A DNA stretch of 60,000 nucleotides from Takakia lepidozioides (Eukaryota > Streptophyta > Takakiopsida > Takakiales > Takakiaceae), in NCBI GenBank assembly GCA_030704615.1, contig CM060731.1, forward strand, positions 8,930,001-8,990,000, read 5' to 3'. Below the pieces are notes generated by a model, which saw only the letters and a program-made list of their open reading frames with translations, was not told the DNA's origin and made no database searches. This document shows, one piece after another, positions 57,300 through 60,000 of the stretch; the stretch's first letter is position 1, and every line of letters begins with the position of its first letter. A program made the position numbers and the translations under genes.

Positions 57300-60000
57300 T
57301 TGAATTTTTTTGATAGACAATTGTATGATCCCATTGCTCTGCTAAAATTTGCTACATACAGGTCTTGAATCCCCTATACCCTCCAAAACTGCAGTCCTCC
57401 TTGTTCGGGGAGGCCATCCTTCTCTGTGCAACAAGTCTTGCCCCTGGCATGGAACACTATCTCTAGTGGCATGGCAGGGTGGCCATAACTACGGATACAT
57501 GCTCTCAATCGCAGCATTCAAAAGCAGACAGATCTTGAGGCTGAATTTATATCTGTTTGGGCTGGTTCTTCCTTGTTTGGGGTAAGGGGAATGTTACTCC
57601 TCCCCAGTCTCTTTTGAGATGTTGCAGTCATATGCCGCGGATGCAGGATTGCTCTACCTTTTCTGTGGAATAAAGGTCTCCGTCCTCATAAGAAATTGTG
57701 ACTTCAGCTGCCAAGAGATCAACATCTTGTCTGCTTTGTAGCCCTGCATCATGAAGCTGTTGCATACGTGCTCAGTATACCTGCTCATGAGAAGTCCAGA
57801 GTTTCACCGCTGGCGGCCTGATTGTTGTACCGCATCACTGAAGCTTCTAAGAACTACCAATTGAGGCTCTTGGGCTAATCTTTACCTTTAGCCACGTTAT
57901 TTGGTCATTTGAAGGAGATCTAGATATGAATTTACTGTTTAACAGCGATAAAAGACAGTTTTGGAGACAACGAGGAATTAAACAACTCAATGCCCCAAGG
58001 TTATATTTTGCACAGTGTGTACTGACAGAGTCGTACATGTATGTCATATTAGGTTAGCGATTTCTGTTACGGAGTCCGAGGTATATGAAGACATCCACAA
58101 TTAGCACTTGAGCTTAAATATTGTGCCCAGTCTTTGATGACAAGAGGAGGGAGAAATTGAAAAATCCACTATCCATCCAGTGTTTTGCAAATTATCCGAC
58201 GAATTGTCTCATGCTTTGCTCTTAGAATGTTGGAAAGTCTTTTGAAGGTTCGTGATGACTGGCTGCCTCGACGATAGCTCTACATGTTGGCGAGCTCGCA
58301 GGATTTTGAACTGCACTAACAGTTAGGCATTGTCGTCCTAGAGTACTGCGAAAGCTTTCAGAACCCATGTGGGAACTTTAAAGCAGCATTTGATGCAGTG
58401 CAGTGGATATTCTCACATCAGATACTGAGATGATGATGCCTAACCCTAAACCCATATAATTCGCCTTGTGCTCTTCGTGCGTGCACTGAATCTATCTTGA
58501 TTGATCCTTGCACACGCATCTGCTCAAACGTCGTTGCTTTCCTTCGATTCGATGGACTTCGATTTGCAAAGCTGCAGCTGAGAAACGAAGATAAAGATTT
58601 CCTGGCTCCAAGATCGCCTGGCTTTCCGTTCTGCTTCAGAAGCTGTTGTTTGCCTTGGTCTTCAGGAGGCCCATAATCGAGGTTCTCCTCTCATTGCAGG
58701 TCTTAAGAAAACAATTTCCTCAATTACTTTATCAGACTCGTAAAAGCATTATGCAATCATGAAGCTGAATGGTGTGCATGACATTCCTTCATGCATCGTG
58801 TGTGTGCTTTGCATACCAAACTTGTGCTCTAAATAACTCGAGGGTAACCTTGCCACCCTAGTGAGTGAATGAGCTGTTGGCCTTAGACGAAGAATTACAA
58901 GATTCACTAGGGAGATGAGGACGCTGCTAAACTCTTCAAATTAAGGAAGAGGCTCAAGGAAGGAAGGAAGGAAGGCTCCTCTCACCTAAGCAGGAGTAAT
59001 GTGAACCCAAGGCCTCAGTTTGTGGGGCCATCAAAAAATATCGTGACTTGCCCAGTATAACTTCTTCGTAGTGTCCGGGAAATTCTGGGCATTTCGTAAT
59101 CCGGGCAGGGGCAGGGGAAAGTTTTGAGCAATACTTTAGGTGAAATTCTTACTGGGGATTTTCCTCGATTGGAGAGTCGTGCCCCCAGGGTGGAGCCCCA
59201 CGAGGGCAGACTCGACAACCAAGGAAAGACCTGGGAGGGTAAGAATTTACCACGTACACAAAAAGACTGTAATCGATAGCCTTTTTTATTCGTCAAGTCA
59301 ACCTGGCCATCGGTCTTTGAAATGGTCAGTGAGAGTGAGTAGAGGTACAAGTTAGCTTTCATGATATGCCATGATAAAATATGGACTTTTTTGTTCAAAG
59401 CCACAGGCCCCACAAGAGCGATCTAATGAGTACACGTACACGTCTAACGCATGTACCCTATTTGGAATCTTAAAGAGGGAGAGAGGAGGAGGAGGAGGGT
59501 GGACGAGAGAGAGAGAAGCTTCATGATTAATATTGTCACTGAAAGCCCAAAGAGCTTGATAGCGTAAACGGTAGAACAGAATGTTAAAAAAGTGAGAAAG
59601 GATTGAAGAATCATCTAGCAAGCTATTAACAAGCCCTTATACTGAATATTAGCATTGAACTTGTGCTAGCAGAGGGTAAATATCACTTGCATTGCTGTGG
59701 TCCGTCTGCTGCAAACTGAAATTGATTAAGAAACAAATGTAGGAAGCTCACTAGAATGACATCCACTTCAAGAGTATGTGTACATGTGCACACTTTAAAA
59801 TTGATCAAGGGGAAGCAGAAGATCCCACCACGGAAAATTTTACCAAGTTGTTCATCATGAATACTGGCCCTAAAATGTGAAGCAAACTCTCACAACTGGA
59901 CAACGAAAGCTAGGACGGGGAAGTCTCAATCGATGGCTTAACAACAGTTTAGAACCATTGGTGTGTTTAGATCCGTGTTGACAACGAAGAAGGGCATGGA
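57300..60000. other. No gene recognised
   Basis: ORFs are short and lack recognisable domains on either strand. A GGAAGGAAGGAAGG microsatellite lies near 58960, and a GA-rich stretch (AGAGAGGAGGAGGAGG, then GAGAGAGAGA) near 59475-59515. I see no tRNA or rRNA. Confidence 0.5.

Noticed and set aside
59480-59600. tRNA gene
   Set aside because: A run of G/A repeats and a GTAGAACAG segment suggested one, but no cloverleaf arms or T-loop could be drawn.

Overview
This window looks like nuclear DNA of a land plant, probably a seed-free lineage (fern, lycophyte or bryophyte). The evidence is a plant-type SAM-domain gene, a PLS-class pentatricopeptide-repeat (PPR) gene with repeats typical of seed-free plants, intron-containing transposase and methyltransferase genes, and about 44 kb of nested Ty3/gypsy LTR retrotransposons. 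Species cannot be fixed from the sequence alone.

Layout. 1-7919: decayed family-B Ty3/gypsy copy on the + strand (RNase H, integrase, gag-like ORF, zinc knuckle, protease, piece of LTR B). 8024-9183: MULE-type transposase pseudogene (-) with one intron. 9232-10106: LTR of family C (-). 10107-11629 and 23541-25607: the 3' gag-like ORF of a second family-B element, split by an 11.9-kb insertion, element A (11630-23540). 25608-29421: two inverted pieces of LTR B enclosing a cluster of palindromes, an N6/N4-type methyltransferase-like gene (-) and 119-bp tandem repeats. 29422-38621: element C (+), truncated at its 5' end, ending in PPT and LTR C. 38622-43975: the other half of the split family-B element (-). 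43976-60000: sparser DNA with short tandem repeats, a P-loop fragment, the SAM-domain gene (49344-50420, -), foldbacks and a PPR pseudogene (53710 to about 55390, +).

The most interesting unit is element A. Read on the minus strand it encodes gag, zinc knuckles, protease, a cytosine-C5 DNA methyltransferase, RT, RNase H and an integrase ending in a PHD finger. Its leader carries fragments resembling host LUC7-like and GIY-YIG genes. The 14 nt directly after its LTR are perfectly complementary to the loop of a hairpin inside the LTR, which suggests self-priming instead of a tRNA primer. The copy is inserted in a circularly permuted form whose outer ends lie at an internal ACA-GC-TGT palindrome.

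Families B and C both carry a large gag-like ORF downstream of, and in frame with, integrase. Nearly all genes here are broken. Where homologous copies allow comparison, most in-frame stops are CAG to TAG changes, as expected from deamination of methylated CHG sites.
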